Shown: positions 52,236-62,357, numbered from the stretch's first letter. The stretch is DNA of 64,000 bases from Limimaricola variabilis (GCF_014195545.1 NZ_JACIBX010000005.1:62001-126000); one strand, 5' to 3'. Numbers and translations: made by a program. The notes: generated from the sequence alone by a model not told the origin.

Positions 52236-53248
52236 TGCGGCTGGCGACGTGGAACGTCGCCTGGTTCGACCGGCTGTTCGACGATGCGGGCCGTCCGCAG
52301 CGTGACGGCGCCGACAGCGCGCGGCACGGCGTCACCCGCGCCCGGCAACTCGACGGGATATCAAAGGTGCTACGCGCCCTCGATGCCGATGGCATCGTGG
52401 TGGTGGAGGCGCCCGATACCGGCGGGCGGCGCAACGGGGTCCGGGCCCTCGAGACCTTGGCCGGCGAAATCGGCCTGCGCGCCCGCAGCGCGCTGATCGG
52501 CTTTCCCAGCCACACCCAGCAGGAGATCGCCTTCCTGTACGATCCCGATCGGCTGACGGCCCGGCACGATCCGCGCGAAAGCTTGCGGGCGCCGTGCTTC
52601 GACACCCATGCGGGCCATGGCGAAAGCCGGATCGTCTGGTCGAAGCCCCCCTTGGAGCTTGCCATCGAGGCGGGTGGACAGGCGTTTCGACTGATCGGCG
52701 TGCATGCCAAGTCCAAGGCACCGCATGGTGCCGAGACTCCGCAGGCGCAGCGCCGCGTCGCGGTCGAGAACCGGCGCAAGCAGATCGCGCAATGCAGCTG
52801 GCTGCGTGGCCGGATCGAGGATCATCTCGACGCGGGCGAGGCTCTCGTGGTGATGGGCGATTTCAACGATGGCCCGGGCCTCGACGCGCAGGAGGCGCTG
52901 TTCGGCCGCTCGGGCATCGAGATCGCGCTGGGCGAGGACGGACCGCCGGAGCGGCGCCTGTTCGACCCGCATGCCCGGCTGGCGCTGGCGCACCCCTTGG
53001 CGGCGCAGCCGGCCACCGCGCGATTTGCCGTGCCGCCCGACTGGCGCATCCTCTCGGCGCTTCTCGACTACGCGATGATCTCGCCCGACCTGCGCGCCTT
53101 CTCTCCGTGCTGGCGGATCTGGCACCCGTTCGACGATCCCGCGATCTACGCCGATGCCGATCTGCGCGCGGCGCTGCTCGCAGCCTCGGATCATTTCCCC
53201 GTGACGCTCGACCTCGATCTCTCTGGAAACACCGCCGCCGACAGCTAG
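52235..53248 (+). CDS. Endonuclease/exonuclease/phosphatase (EEP) family protein
   Basis: The 337-residue protein has MRLATWNVAWFDRLFDD (metal Asn), GIVVVEAPDTG (an EAP variant where Glu ligates metal), FRLIGVHAKSKAPHG, DHLDAGEALVVMGDFNDGPG, and the C-terminal AASDHFPVTLDL with the catalytic Asp-His. These are the EEP motifs of DNase I/exonuclease III/sphingomyelinase-type hydrolases. There is no signal peptide, so a nucleic-acid or phospholipid substrate cannot be decided. Its ATG overlaps the stop of the DjlA-like gene (TGATG), so they are co-translated. Confidence 0.9.
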   Translation: MRLATWNVAWFDRLFDDAGRPQRDGADSARHGVTRARQLDGISKVLRALDADGIVVVEAPDTGGRRNGVRALETLAGEIGLRARSALIGFPSHTQQEIAFLYDPDRLTARHDPRESLRAPCFDTHAGHGESRIVWSKPPLELAIEAGGQAFRLIGVHAKSKAPHGAETPQAQRRVAVENRRKQIAQCSWLRGRIEDHLDAGEALVVMGDFNDGPGLDAQEALFGRSGIEIALGEDGPPERRLFDPHARLALAHPLAAQPATARFAVPPDWRILSALLDYAMISPDLRAFSPCWRIWHPFDDPAIYADADLRAALLAASDHFPVTLDLDLSGNTAADS

Positions 53249-53258
53249 ATCGCGGAGC

Positions 53259-53633
53259 ATGAAACGTATCATTCCGATCACCGTCGCCGCTCTTCTCGCC
53301 GCCCCGCTTCAGGCGCAGACACCCGAGCCCCCTGCCGAGGATGAGGGCTTCAGCCTCATGCAGCGGGGTGCCGAACTGTTTTTCGAGGGCATTCTCGGAG
53401 AGATGGAGCCCGCGATCGAGGATTTCCGCGCCTTCGCCGAGATGGCGGAGCCGCATCTGCGCGCGCTGCTGAGCGAAATGGGGCCGGCGCTGATGCAGGT
53501 GCTCGACCGGATCGACGACATTGCCAATTACGAGGCACCCGAGATCCTCGACAACGGCGACATCATCATCCGGCGCAAGCCAGAGGCCCCCGATTTCGCG
53601 CCTGACCCCGAGGCTCCGGAAATCGACATATGA
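53259..53633 (+). CDS. Secreted hypothetical protein
   Basis: The 124-residue protein has a signal peptide (KRIIPITVAALLAAPLQAQ) and an amphipathic helical middle (MQRGAELFFEGILGEMEPAIEDFRAFAEMAEPHLRALLSEMGPALMQVLDRID) with an acidic, Pro-rich tail (EAPDFAPDPEAPEIDI). No catalytic motif is visible. My recollection is that homologues in Rhodobacteraceae are sometimes labelled as ATPases, but there is no Walker motif here. It is 10 bp after the EEP gene and likely in the same transcript. Confidence 0.75.
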   Translation: MKRIIPITVAALLAAPLQAQTPEPPAEDEGFSLMQRGAELFFEGILGEMEPAIEDFRAFAEMAEPHLRALLSEMGPALMQVLDRIDDIANYEAPEILDNGDIIIRRKPEAPDFAPDPEAPEIDI

Positions 53634-53693
53634 GCCATTGCCGCCCCGGAGGTCCGGCGCGTAACCTGATTTCATGACCAACGGGACCGACGC

Positions 53694-54347
53694 ATGACGC
53701 AGACCGGAGGCGGCGCGTGCGCCGCGGTATTCGACCTCGACGGCACGCTGATCGACAGCGCGCCCGACATCGCCGACGCAGTGAACCGGACCTTCGTTGC
53801 ACACGGGCTCGACGCGACCGACGAAGCCGTCGTGACCGGTCTGATCGGCAATGGCGCGCGGCAGCTGGTCGCGGATCTGCTGACCCGTCAGTGCATTCCC
53901 GCAGCGCCCTCCGACATTGCCATCCTGACCGAGGCCTATGTGGCCTCCTATGCCGAGCGACCGGTGGCACGGACCACCATCTACCCGCATGTGGCCGAGG
54001 ATCTTGCCGAGCTGAAGCGGGCGGGCTGGCGGCTGGGGCTGTGTACCAACAAGCCGCAGGCGCTGACGTTGGCGGTGCTGGAGGGGCTGGGGATGGCGCC
54101 CTTCTTCGACGCGGTGCGCGGCGCCGATGCCGTGCCCGCCCGCAAGCCCGATCCCGGCCATCTGCGGGCGGTTATCGAGGCGCTGGGCGTCGACCGGGCG
54201 ATCTATGTCGGCGATACCGAGGTCGATGAGGCGACGGCGCTCGCGGTGGGTATGCCGTTTCGGGGGGTGGCCTGGGCCGCGCCGGGGCGGCTTTCGGTGG
54301 CCGAGTCGACGCGGCTCGCCCGGCTTTCCGACCTGCTCAATCCCTGA
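53694..54347 (+). CDS. gph: Phosphoglycolate phosphatase
   Basis: The 217-residue HAD hydrolase has motif I AAVFDLDGTLIDSAPDIADAVNR, motif II LGLCTNKPQ, the lysine in RKPDPGHLRAVIEALG and motif IV AIYVGDTEVDEATA. The SAPDI element after motif I is characteristic of Gph. It removes phosphoglycolate formed by RuBisCO oxygenation or DNA repair. It overlaps the 3' end of ppx on the other strand by 11 bp. Confidence 0.92.
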   Translation: MTQTGGGACAAVFDLDGTLIDSAPDIADAVNRTFVAHGLDATDEAVVTGLIGNGARQLVADLLTRQCIPAAPSDIAILTEAYVASYAERPVARTTIYPHVAEDLAELKRAGWRLGLCTNKPQALTLAVLEGLGMAPFFDAVRGADAVPARKPDPGHLRAVIEALGVDRAIYVGDTEVDEATALAVGMPFRGVAWAAPGRLSVAESTRLARLSDLLNP

Positions 54348-55884
54348 TCCGCACCTCGCCGGTAGCGTCGAGCGCGGCGACCAGCGACTTGAACCGCTGC
54401 TCGGCCACCTCTCCGAAGAGCGACTTCGCGCGCGGGTCCAGATCGAGCGTCAGCGTGCGGTCGACGGCGTTCCAGGCGAGGTTGCCGGGCACCGTCTCGG
54501 CCCCGAGCCACATCATCGCCCCCAGCCGCATCGCGCGGCCCAGCACCTCGGCCTCGCGCTGGTCCTCGTCGGAGACCAGCGTGAACATCTGCTCGTAGCG
54601 CACTCCCTCGCGCTTGTTGGAATAGCGGTGCATCAGCGCCAGGCCGAGGAAGACCCGCTCGGAGTGCTTGAGCCCGCCGAGATTGGCGCGCGTCGCGTTG
54701 TCGAAGCAGACCTGCGGGCGGTAGTCGGGATGCGCGCGCCAGCTGACATCATGCAGCAAGCAGGCGGCCTTGATGATCCGCTTGCGCTGCCAGTCGGCAT
54801 GCGGAAACAGCGGCCGGACGAAGTCGAACAGGATCGGCCCGAAGCCCGGCATCCGCGCATCCTTGGCCTCGGCGAAGCGGCAGGCCTCGATCAGCGGGTC
54901 GCGGTCGCGCAGGGCAGGGGGCATCTGCTCGTAGAGCATGCCCTCACGGATACCATAGGACGAAATGGTGATGTCCTTGGGCTGGAACACCTGCACCAGT
55001 TGGTCGAGCACCCGGATCGCCAGCGGCACCAGTGCCATCCGGTCGGAGGATATGCCGGCTCGGCCGCGCAGATCGGAGGGGTCCTCCTGCTCGATATACT
55101 TGCGCGTCTCGGCAACGGCCTCGGTGGTCATCCGATATTCGTGCAGAACTGTGAGCGGGTAGTCGCGCCGGGTCATGTCGCAGCGCGCGATCGCCCGCCA
55201 GGAACCGCCGACGAGGAACAGCCGCATGCCCGTCTCGCCGTCCATCTGCTCGTGGATCTGCTCGATCGTGGACTTGATGTAGGCGTCGAGACCCTTCTCG
55301 CCGCCCTTGACCTCCTTGAGCTTCAGCGGGCCCAGCGCCGAGGTGAGGCGTCGGCCGACCTTGCCCTCGGCGATGTCCGCCAACTCCATCGAGGAGCCGC
55401 CGATGTCGCAAACCATGCCGTAGGAGCCGGGCCAGCCCAGGAGCACGCCCTGCGCCGAAAGCCGGGCCTCTTCCTCGCCGGTGATGACATGCATCTCGAT
55501 CCCGGTTTCGCGCAGCACCTCCTCGCGGAACTCGGGCCCGTCCTCGGCCTCGCGAACGGCAGCGGTGGCCACGGCGGTGAGCGGCGTGATGTTCATCCCC
55601 TCGGCGAGGGTGGCAAAGCGCTTGAGCGCCTTGAGCGCCCGCTCGCGCCCCTTGGGCGAGAGGCGGCCGGTCTCGGACAAGCCCTCGCCCAGCGCGCACA
55701 TGATCTTTTCGTTGTAGAAATAGGCCGGGGAACGGGCGGCACCGTCGAACACAACGAGCCGGACCGAGTTCGAGCCGATATCGACCACGCCCACGCGGCT
55801 CAGTGCACGGCTCTCGGGATCGTTGAAAAGCGGCCGGCCGAAAGGCCCCCAGTCGCCGCGATGCGCGTCGCCTTGATCGTTCAT
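54337..55884 (-). CDS. ppx: Exopolyphosphatase / guanosine pentaphosphate phosphatase (Ppx/GppA family)
   Basis: The 515-residue protein has the ASKHA ATPase-fold motifs VGVVDIGSNSVRLVVFDG, GEEEARLSAQG, VCDIGGSSMELADI and a C-terminal HD-like part (AACLLHDVSWRAHPDYR). It hydrolyses terminal phosphates of polyphosphate or pppGpp. Together with ppk1 1 kb away it can set polyphosphate levels; the intervening gene is the GT29-like one. The start at 55884 (MNDQGDAHRG) has GGGGG upstream; 55911 is an alternative. Confidence 0.93.
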   Translation of the reverse strand: MNDQGDAHRGDWGPFGRPLFNDPESRALSRVGVVDIGSNSVRLVVFDGAARSPAYFYNEKIMCALGEGLSETGRLSPKGRERALKALKRFATLAEGMNITPLTAVATAAVREAEDGPEFREEVLRETGIEMHVITGEEEARLSAQGVLLGWPGSYGMVCDIGGSSMELADIAEGKVGRRLTSALGPLKLKEVKGGEKGLDAYIKSTIEQIHEQMDGETGMRLFLVGGSWRAIARCDMTRRDYPLTVLHEYRMTTEAVAETRKYIEQEDPSDLRGRAGISSDRMALVPLAIRVLDQLVQVFQPKDITISSYGIREGMLYEQMPPALRDRDPLIEACRFAEAKDARMPGFGPILFDFVRPLFPHADWQRKRIIKAACLLHDVSWRAHPDYRPQVCFDNATRANLGGLKHSERVFLGLALMHRYSNKREGVRYEQMFTLVSDEDQREAEVLGRAMRLGAMMWLGAETVPGNLAWNAVDRTLTLDLDPRAKSLFGEVAEQRFKSLVAALDATGEVRIRD

Positions 55885-56027
55885 GAAGCCCCCATGATCC
55901 TGCCGCAGCATGTGGCCCGGCCCTTCACGGAGTCAACGCTCCGCCTCGGTGGCGGTCTTAGCGGCTGGAGCGCGCAGGGCAAACAGGAAATGACCCGCGC
56001 CTTGATCGGATTGGGAAAAAGCCCGTT

Positions 56028-56792
56028 TCAGGCCTCCAGCGCTGCGGCAACGCCCTCTCCCAAGGCGATCTCCACACCTTCCGCGCGAGCGAGATCCAAC
56101 TCTCGGGTGACGAGCTGCCTTTCGGCCTCGGGATCGTGCACGCCGGTCCGCGCCACCCAGTCTCGCGCCCCCTGCGCCCCGGCACCGGCGGCGTTGTATC
56201 CGGGCGCATAGCCGGTGCGAAAGAAGGTGAAGCCCGTCAGCGACAGCGCGGCGGGGCGGGCGGCGAGCATGGTCAGGATCGCCACCGCGCCGCTGGTCGG
56301 AAAGGCCGGGGCGAGCGCGGCGCACCATTGGGCATAGAGATCGGGATCGGGCATCCGCAACGCGATGCCGAGGCTGTCGAGCCGGCGGCGCGCCCGGGGC
56401 AGGTCGCTGGTGATCCGGCCGGGGCCAGCATGCGGGAAGAGAACGGTCGACAGCCCTTGGGCGCGCATGATCTCCGGATCGAGGCGCCCGGCGGAGCGGG
56501 TGCCGCTTTCCTTGAGATTGTGCACCAGCATGTCGGTGCGCCGTCCCAGCGCACCCTGCGCCGCCTGCGCCATGGCCAGCCCGTTGTTGATCCGCACCAC
56601 GAGGTCATGGCCATCCGGATCGAGCGCGCCGAGCTCGCCGGCCGCGGTGTCGGCGGGGCCGATCACCACCACCCGCGCGCGGCGCAGCGCCGCCATGTCG
56701 AGCCGCAGCGACGCGTCGTCACGCACCGCGGCGAATTGCGCGGCCCGCCTGCGGTCGAGCCGGCGGCGGTTCCAGTCCGAGAGCAGGCTCAT
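56028..56792 (-). CDS. GT29 (sialyltransferase)-like protein
   Basis: The 254-residue protein has the three motif regions of family 29 sialyltransferases in order: ARVVVIGPADTAAGELG then DPDGHDLVVRINNGL (sialylmotif L, D-x-HD-x-V-x-R-x-N), PTSGAVAILTMLAARPAALSLTGFTFF (sialylmotif S, P-[ST]-x-G), and GVHDPEAERQLV (VS-like His and Glu, H-x2-E). It is soluble, without signal or membrane anchor, unlike eukaryotic GT29. The donor sugar and acceptor are unknown, and a nonulosonate pathway is not in the window. It lies between ppx and ppk1, 7 bp from the end of ppk1. Confidence 0.65.
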   Translation of the reverse strand: MSLLSDWNRRRLDRRRAAQFAAVRDDASLRLDMAALRRARVVVIGPADTAAGELGALDPDGHDLVVRINNGLAMAQAAQGALGRRTDMLVHNLKESGTRSAGRLDPEIMRAQGLSTVLFPHAGPGRITSDLPRARRRLDSLGIALRMPDPDLYAQWCAALAPAFPTSGAVAILTMLAARPAALSLTGFTFFRTGYAPGYNAAGAGAQGARDWVARTGVHDPEAERQLVTRELDLARAEGVEIALGEGVAAALEA

Positions 56793-56798
56793 GCGGGA

Positions 56799-58985
56799 TC
56801 AGTCATGCGCATGGGTGAGTTGCGGCACGTCGCCCGCGCCCGCCGTGCCGCGTCCCGACAACGAGGGGTTTTCCATGAAGAAGCGGTGGCAGGAAAAGGC
56901 GCGCCCATCCTCGGGCCAGTCGGCGCGGCCGAAGCGGCCATCTGGCCCCATGACCCAGCTCTGCGCCACGTCGGCGAGGTTGGCGGCCATGATCTGGTCC
57001 GTGATCTGCGCCTTGACGGTCGCGTTGGTGATCTCGACCAGCGTCTCGACCCGGCGGCTCAGGTTGCGACCCATCCAGTCGGCCGAGGAGATGAACACCC
57101 GCGCCTTCTTGGAGGGCAGGCCGCGCCCATTGCCGAAGCAGACGATCCGGCTGTGCTCGAGGAAGCGGCCGACGATCGACTTCACCCGGATGTTCTCGGA
57201 CAGGCCCGCAACGCCGGGCCGCAGCCCGCAGATGCCGCGGATCACCAGCGAAATCTTCACCCCCGCCCGGCTGGCCTCGTAGAGCGCGTCGATCACTTCG
57301 GCCTCGACGAGCGAGTTCATCTTGGCCCAGATCTCGGCCGGGCGGCCGGCACGGGCATGCTCGGCCTCGGCCTCGATCATCTCCAGGAGTCGCGTCTTCA
57401 GCGAGATCGGCGAAATGGCGAGGTTCTCGAGGCCGAGCGGTTCGGCCGAGCCGCCGATGTAGTTGAACACCTTGGTGGCGTCGCGGCCCAGCGCCGCGTC
57501 GCAGGTGAAGAAGGACAGGTCGGTATAGATCCGTGCGGTGATCGGGTGGTAGTTGCCGGTCCCGAAATGCGTGTAGGTGACGAGGCTGTCGCCTTCGCGC
57601 CGGACCACCGTGCTGATCTTGGCGTGGGTCTTGTACTGCGTGAAGCCGTAGACGACATGCGCGCCGGCGCGCTCCAGCCTACGGCTCTGGCGTATGTTGG
57701 CGGCCTCGTCGAAGCGGGCCTTCAACTCGACCAGCGCGGTCACCGACTTGCCCTCCTCGGCCGCCTCGCAAAGCGCCTCGACGATCGGCGAATTGCGTGA
57801 GGTCCGGTAGAGCGTCTGCTTGATCGCCACCACGTCGGGATCGGTCGCCGCCTGCTGCAGGAAGCGGTTGACCATGTCGAAGGTCTCGTAGGGGTGGTGC
57901 AGCAGCATGTCCTTCTGGCGGATCGCCGCGAACATGTCGCCGTCGTGATCCTGCACCCGTTCGGGCACGCGCGGCGTGAAGGGCGGCCAGAGCAGGTCCG
58001 GGCGGCTATCGGTGACCAGCTCCTTGAGATTGCCGATGCCGATCAGCCCCTCGACCTCGACCACCTCGGCGTCGCGGATGTGCAGCTCTTCCATGATGGT
58101 GGCCTTGAGCGCCGACGGCGCCCCCGCCGAGAGCTTCATCCGCACCACTTCGCCGCGGCGCCGGCGCTTGAGCGCGACCTCGAACTCGCGCACGAGATCC
58201 TCGGCCTCCTCCTCGACCTCGAGGTCGCTGTCGCGCAGCACCCGGAAGGTGCAGTGCCCCTTCATCTTGTAGCCGGGAAAAAGCTGGTCGAGGTTCAGCA
58301 GCAGCAGCTCTTCGAGCGGCAGGTAGCGTTGCCCCTCCTCGGAAGGCAGCGGCACGAAGCGGTCGATCTGCGCCGGAACCGGCAGCAGCGCGCGCAGCGA
58401 CTTCTTGTCCGACACCCGCTCCAGAGCGAGCGCGAGCGCCAGACCCTCGTTGGGGATGAAGGGAAAGGGATGCGCCGGATCGATCGCCAACGGCGACAGC
58501 ACCGGGAAGACCCGGTTGAGGAAGGCGTCGGCGAGAAAGGCGCGATCGGCCTTGGTGATGTCCTCGCGGGTCAGGATGGCGATCCCCTCGCGCGCCATCT
58601 CGTCACACAGCGCCTTGAAGATCTCCTGCTGGCGCGCCATCAGCGCCCGCGCCTCGCTGTCGATCTGCCGCAGCTGTTCGGCCGGGGTCAGCCCGTCCAT
58701 CGCCGGCGTGGCATTGCCCGTCTGCGCCAGCTCTCGCAGGCCGGCGACGCGGACGGTGTAGAATTCATCGAGATTGGTGGCCGAAATCGACAGGAAGCGC
58801 AGCCGCTCCAGCAGGGGCACGCGCGGGTTCTCGGCCTCCTCCAACACCCGGAAGTTGAAGCCGAGCCAGCTGAGCTCACGGTTGACGAAGCGCGCCGGGC
58901 CGGTGAGGTCGGCGTCGAGCGAAACCGGCTCGGCGAAACCGGCGGCGAGGAAGTCGGCCTGTGTCATGGGAGCTGTCTGGCGCAT
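56799..58985 (-). CDS. ppk1: Polyphosphate kinase 1
   Basis: The 728-residue enzyme has the N-terminal RFVNRELSWLGFNFRVLEEAE block, the autophosphorylated histidine region YGFTQYKTHAKISTVVRREGDS, VTYTHFGTGNYHPITARIYTDLSFFT, and the C-terminal FISSADWMGRNLSRRVETLVEI. It synthesises polyphosphate from ATP reversibly. Start ATG 58985 or 58967 (MTQADF), neither with a strong ribosome-binding site. It stands 66 bp after hda in the same direction. Confidence 0.96.
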   Translation of the reverse strand: MRQTAPMTQADFLAAGFAEPVSLDADLTGPARFVNRELSWLGFNFRVLEEAENPRVPLLERLRFLSISATNLDEFYTVRVAGLRELAQTGNATPAMDGLTPAEQLRQIDSEARALMARQQEIFKALCDEMAREGIAILTREDITKADRAFLADAFLNRVFPVLSPLAIDPAHPFPFIPNEGLALALALERVSDKKSLRALLPVPAQIDRFVPLPSEEGQRYLPLEELLLLNLDQLFPGYKMKGHCTFRVLRDSDLEVEEEAEDLVREFEVALKRRRRGEVVRMKLSAGAPSALKATIMEELHIRDAEVVEVEGLIGIGNLKELVTDSRPDLLWPPFTPRVPERVQDHDGDMFAAIRQKDMLLHHPYETFDMVNRFLQQAATDPDVVAIKQTLYRTSRNSPIVEALCEAAEEGKSVTALVELKARFDEAANIRQSRRLERAGAHVVYGFTQYKTHAKISTVVRREGDSLVTYTHFGTGNYHPITARIYTDLSFFTCDAALGRDATKVFNYIGGSAEPLGLENLAISPISLKTRLLEMIEAEAEHARAGRPAEIWAKMNSLVEAEVIDALYEASRAGVKISLVIRGICGLRPGVAGLSENIRVKSIVGRFLEHSRIVCFGNGRGLPSKKARVFISSADWMGRNLSRRVETLVEITNATVKAQITDQIMAANLADVAQSWVMGPDGRFGRADWPEDGRAFSCHRFFMENPSLSGRGTAGAGDVPQLTHAHD

Positions 58986-59051
58986 CTCGGCAACATTGGT
59001 GTGACGGAGCCTCAGTATCGCGCCCGCATGTCGGGATTGTCCAGCGGGGCC

Positions 59052-59711
59052 TCAGCCGGCGTCCAGCGCCCGGCGGGCAAGCGCCCGGCTCACCGGCCGC
59101 CCTTCGGCCAGCGCCATCCGGTCGAGCCGGGCGACGACGGCGGCGGCGGCGGCGAAGCTGCGCTCGATCCGGGTGGCGAGATAGGGGATGACCCCGACCA
59201 TCGGCACCAGCTGCCGGTCGGCGAAATGCTTGGCGAGCACCGCGCCCAGCAGCCGGTCGTCGGGATCGGCGATCCGGGCCACCGCCGTGGCCTGCAGCCG
59301 GGAGGCCAGATCGGGGAGCCGGATTTCGAGCCGCGCCGGCGGCCGGTCGGCGGTCAGCAGCAGCCGTCCGCCCGATGCCGCGAGGCGGTTGTGCAGGTGG
59401 AACAGCGTTGCCTCGGCAGCGGGCGCGAGGCGCTGGACATCCTCGACAACGATGGCGGCGCCGGGGCCGGGCGGCGGCAGGCTCGGCCCGAGATCCCGCG
59501 CCGGCAGGATCATCGCGTCCGTCTCCGCCTGCCAGAGCCGGGCGAGGTGGCTCTTGCCCGATCCGCGCGGGCCGATCAGCGCCAGCTTGCCCTCGGGCCA
59601 GACCATGGCGGTGACCATGTCATGCGCGGCGCGGTTGGCCTCAGAGAGGATGAAGTCCTCGGGCCCCAGCGATACCGCATGCGGCAGATCGAGGCTCAGT
59701 TGCCACGCCAT
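59052..59711 (-). CDS. hda: DnaA-related regulator Hda/HdaA
   Basis: The 219-residue protein is a DnaA-like AAA+ domain without a DNA-binding domain: a clamp-binding QLSLDLP at residues 4-10 (as in Hda, which uses it to bind the beta clamp), Walker A LALIGPRGSGKSHLARLW, Walker B AIVVEDVQRL, and sensor segments LTADRPP and LPDLASRLQA. It stimulates DnaA-ATP hydrolysis behind the replication fork. Its start overlaps the AI-2E permease by 16 bp. Confidence 0.9.
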   Translation of the reverse strand: MAWQLSLDLPHAVSLGPEDFILSEANRAAHDMVTAMVWPEGKLALIGPRGSGKSHLARLWQAETDAMILPARDLGPSLPPPGPGAAIVVEDVQRLAPAAEATLFHLHNRLAASGGRLLLTADRPPARLEIRLPDLASRLQATAVARIADPDDRLLGAVLAKHFADRQLVPMVGVIPYLATRIERSFAAAAAVVARLDRMALAEGRPVSRALARRALDAG

Positions 59712-60841
59712 GCGCCCTCCGGCGAGGCCGTGCCAGCGTCCTGCGCCGCGCCGGACGCGATAGTTTCAGACGCCTCCAGCGGCGGCGTCGGGTCGCTGCC
59801 ACGATAGAGCGCACTGTGCTGGTAGCGATCGATCGCGAAGCGGGCGAACACGCCGAGGCTCGCCGCGATCGGCACCGCCGCCAGCATGCCGACGAAGCCG
59901 AACAAGGCTCCGAACACTGCCAGCGCGAACAGCAGCCAGACCGGGTGCAGGCCTACCGAGGAACCGACGAGCCGCGGCGTCAGGATGTTGCCCTCGATCA
60001 TCTGGCCGGTGACGAAGATCCCCGCCACCGCGCCGATCCAGATCCAGTCGCCCCAGAACTGGAACAGCGCGAGTCCGATCGCCAGCACACCGCCAACCAG
60101 CGCGCCGACATAGGGGATGAAGGTGACGAGACCTGCCAGCGCGCCGATGACGAGGCCGAAATTCAGCCCCACCAGCGCCAGCGCCACCGCGTAGTAGGTG
60201 CCGAGGATCAGGCAGACGAGGCCCTGGCCGCGCACGAAGGAGGCCAGCGTGCGATCGACCTCGCGCGCGAGCTGGCGGATGGTCGGCGCGTGCTCGCGCG
60301 GCAGCAGCTCGTCGATCCGCGCCACCATCCGGTCCCAGTCGACCAGCAGGTAGACCGCCACCACTGGCACCACCACGAACAGCACCAGCAGGTTGATGAC
60401 CCCCATGGCAGAGGAGAGCAGGCCGTTGATGATCTCGCCGCCGCGTGCCTGCACCGCCGCACCGATCGCGTCGAGCTGGCCGCGGATGGTCGAGCTTTCG
60501 TCCATCAGGTCGGGAAAGCGCAGCGCCAGCCAATCGCGCAGCCCCGAGAACAGCTCGGGCGCGGTCTGCACCAGCTGGCTGGTCTGGCGGATCAACGTGG
60601 GTATCAGCAACAGCACGGCCGCGGCGAAGACCAACACTGCGCCCAGCGCGATCACGGCCACCGCCCAGCTCCGGCTCAGCCCCAGCCGTTCCAGCCTATC
60701 GGCCACCGGATCGAGCAGATAGGCCAGCGCCCCGCCCAAGAGGAAGGGTAGGATCACGTCGCCCAAGAGCCACAGCAGCACGAAGGTGACGGCGGCGATC
60801 ACCGCCCAGATGCGTGCCTGTTGCTGGATCGGAAGTGCCAC
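59696..60841 (-). CDS. AI-2E family transporter (PerM-like)
   Basis: The 381-residue protein has about eight helices: [39 protein letters not shown] at the start, [38 protein letters not shown], and [23 protein letters not shown], ending with [33 protein letters not shown]. This is the AI-2E/PerM pattern (UPF0118). Transport substrate is not known for most members. The C-terminal tail with [14 protein letters not shown] is soluble. It is divergent from proS. Confidence 0.9.
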   Translation of the reverse strand: MALPIQQQARIWAVIAAVTFVLLWLLGDVILPFLLGGALAYLLDPVADRLERLGLSRSWAVAVIALGAVLVFAAAVLLLIPTLIRQTSQLVQTAPELFSGLRDWLALRFPDLMDESSTIRGQLDAIGAAVQARGGEIINGLLSSAMGVINLLVLFVVVPVVAVYLLVDWDRMVARIDELLPREHAPTIRQLAREVDRTLASFVRGQGLVCLILGTYYAVALALVGLNFGLVIGALAGLVTFIPYVGALVGGVLAIGLALFQFWGDWIWIGAVAGIFVTGQMIEGNILTPRLVGSSVGLHPVWLLFALAVFGALFGFVGMLAAVPIAASLGVFARFAIDRYQHSALYRGSDPTPPLEASETIASGAAQDAGTASPEGAWRGN

Positions 60842-60946
60842 GGTGGGGGCTCCTTGGGGTAGTGTCCCACCTATCTCGCCGCCGGGGGGCGGGCGCGCAA
60901 GCCTTTTGGACCGTGCCGGAACGCCGGGGCAGGGGCGGGACTGCGC

Positions 60947-60975
60947 TTGTCAGGTGCCCGGCTCTGCCCTAGAGG
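60947..60975 (+). promoter_or_regulatory. Promoter of proS
   Basis: TTGTCA (60947-60952), 17 bp, TAGAGG (60970-60975), about 42 bp before the proS ATG. Sigma-70-like spacing; no T-box was seen. Confidence 0.5.
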
Positions 60976-61016
60976 GGGATTCGTCCGCCCGGCTCTCTAG
61001 ACATAGGAATTCCTCG

Positions 61017-62354
61017 ATGCGCCTGACCCGCTATTTCCTGCCCGTGCTCAAGGAAACCCCGGCCGAGGCGCAGATCGTCAGTCACCGCTACATGCTGCGC
61101 GCGGGGCTGATCAAGCAGGCTGGCGCCGGCATCTATTCCTGGCTGCCGCTGGGGCTGCGGGTGCTGCGCAACATCGAGCGGATCGTCGACGAGGAGCAGC
61201 AGAAGGCCGGGCACATCCCGCTCTTGATGCCGACGCTGCAGCAGGCCGATCTGTGGCGCGAAAGCGGGCGCTACGAGGCCTATGGCGAGGAGATGCTGCG
61301 CATCAAGGACCGTCAAGGCCGCGAGATGCTCTACGGCCCGACCAACGAGGAGATGATCACCGACATCTTCCGCAGCTATGTCTCGTCCTACCGCGACCTG
61401 CCCAAGACGCTCTACCACATCCAGTGGAAATTCCGCGACGAGATGCGTCCCCGTTTCGGCGTGATGCGCGGCCGCGAGTTCCTGATGAAGGACGGCTACA
61501 ATTTCGACGTCGACCGCGAGAGCGCGCTTGAAGCCTATGACCGCCACATGGTGAGCTACCTGCGCACCTATGAGCGGATGGGTCTCAAGGCGATCCCGAT
61601 GCGCGCCGATTCCGGCCCGATCGGCGGCGAGAACACCCACGAGTTCCTCGTGCTGGCCGAGACCGGCGAGAGCGAGGTGTTCTACGACAGCGCGATTCTT
61701 GATCTCGAGCTGGCCGACCGCATGGTCAATTACGAAGATCCCGCCCAGCTCAAGGAGATCGTCTCCGAGTGGACCACGCCCTATGCGCGGACCGACGAGA
61801 CCCACGACCCGGCGCTGTTCAACGAGGTCCCCGAGGAGCGTCGCCGTTCCTCGCGCGGCATCGAGGTTGGTCAGATCTTCTATTTCGGCACCAAGTATTC
61901 CGAGGCGATGGGCGCGACCGTGACCAATGCCGAGGGCAAGCGCGTGCCGGTGGAGATGGGCAGCCACGGCATCGGCGTCAGCCGTCTCGTTGGCGCGATC
62001 ATCGAGGCGAGCCACGACGAGAAGGGCATCATCTGGCCCGAGGGCGTGACGCCGTTCCATGTCGGCATCGTCAACCTGCGTCAGGGCGACGCCGAGACCG
62101 ACGCCGCCTGTGCCGGCATCTATGCGGGCCTGCGGACGCTGGGTCTCGATCCGCTCTACGACGACCGCGACGAGCGGGCGGGCGCGAAGTTCGCCACCAT
62201 GGACCTGATCGGCCTGCCCTGGCGGATCACCGTCGGACCCAAGGGGCTCAAGAACGGGGTTGTGGAGCTGGTTTCGCGCCGTACCGGTGAGAGCGAGGAG
62301 CTGCCGCCCGAGCAGGCGGTCGAGAAGATCGCCCGGATCTACGCCTATCTCTGA
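61017..62354 (+). CDS. proS: Prolyl-tRNA synthetase, short alphaproteobacterial type
   Basis: The 445-residue class II synthetase has motif 1 ([30 protein letters not shown]), [23 protein letters not shown], motif 2 ([31 protein letters not shown]) and motif 3 ([28 protein letters not shown]), then the anticodon-binding domain. It lacks the roughly 180-residue editing insertion of E. coli ProS (572 long), which is usual for alphaproteobacteria, so misacylated Ala-tRNA-Pro must be cleared by a trans factor. The ATG is at 61017 (MRLTRYFLP). Confidence 0.97.
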   Translation: MRLTRYFLPVLKETPAEAQIVSHRYMLRAGLIKQAGAGIYSWLPLGLRVLRNIERIVDEEQQKAGHIPLLMPTLQQADLWRESGRYEAYGEEMLRIKDRQGREMLYGPTNEEMITDIFRSYVSSYRDLPKTLYHIQWKFRDEMRPRFGVMRGREFLMKDGYNFDVDRESALEAYDRHMVSYLRTYERMGLKAIPMRADSGPIGGENTHEFLVLAETGESEVFYDSAILDLELADRMVNYEDPAQLKEIVSEWTTPYARTDETHDPALFNEVPEERRRSSRGIEVGQIFYFGTKYSEAMGATVTNAEGKRVPVEMGSHGIGVSRLVGAIIEASHDEKGIIWPEGVTPFHVGIVNLRQGDAETDAACAGIYAGLRTLGLDPLYDDRDERAGAKFATMDLIGLPWRITVGPKGLKNGVVELVSRRTGESEELPPEQAVEKIARIYAYL

Positions 62355-62357
62355 GGC

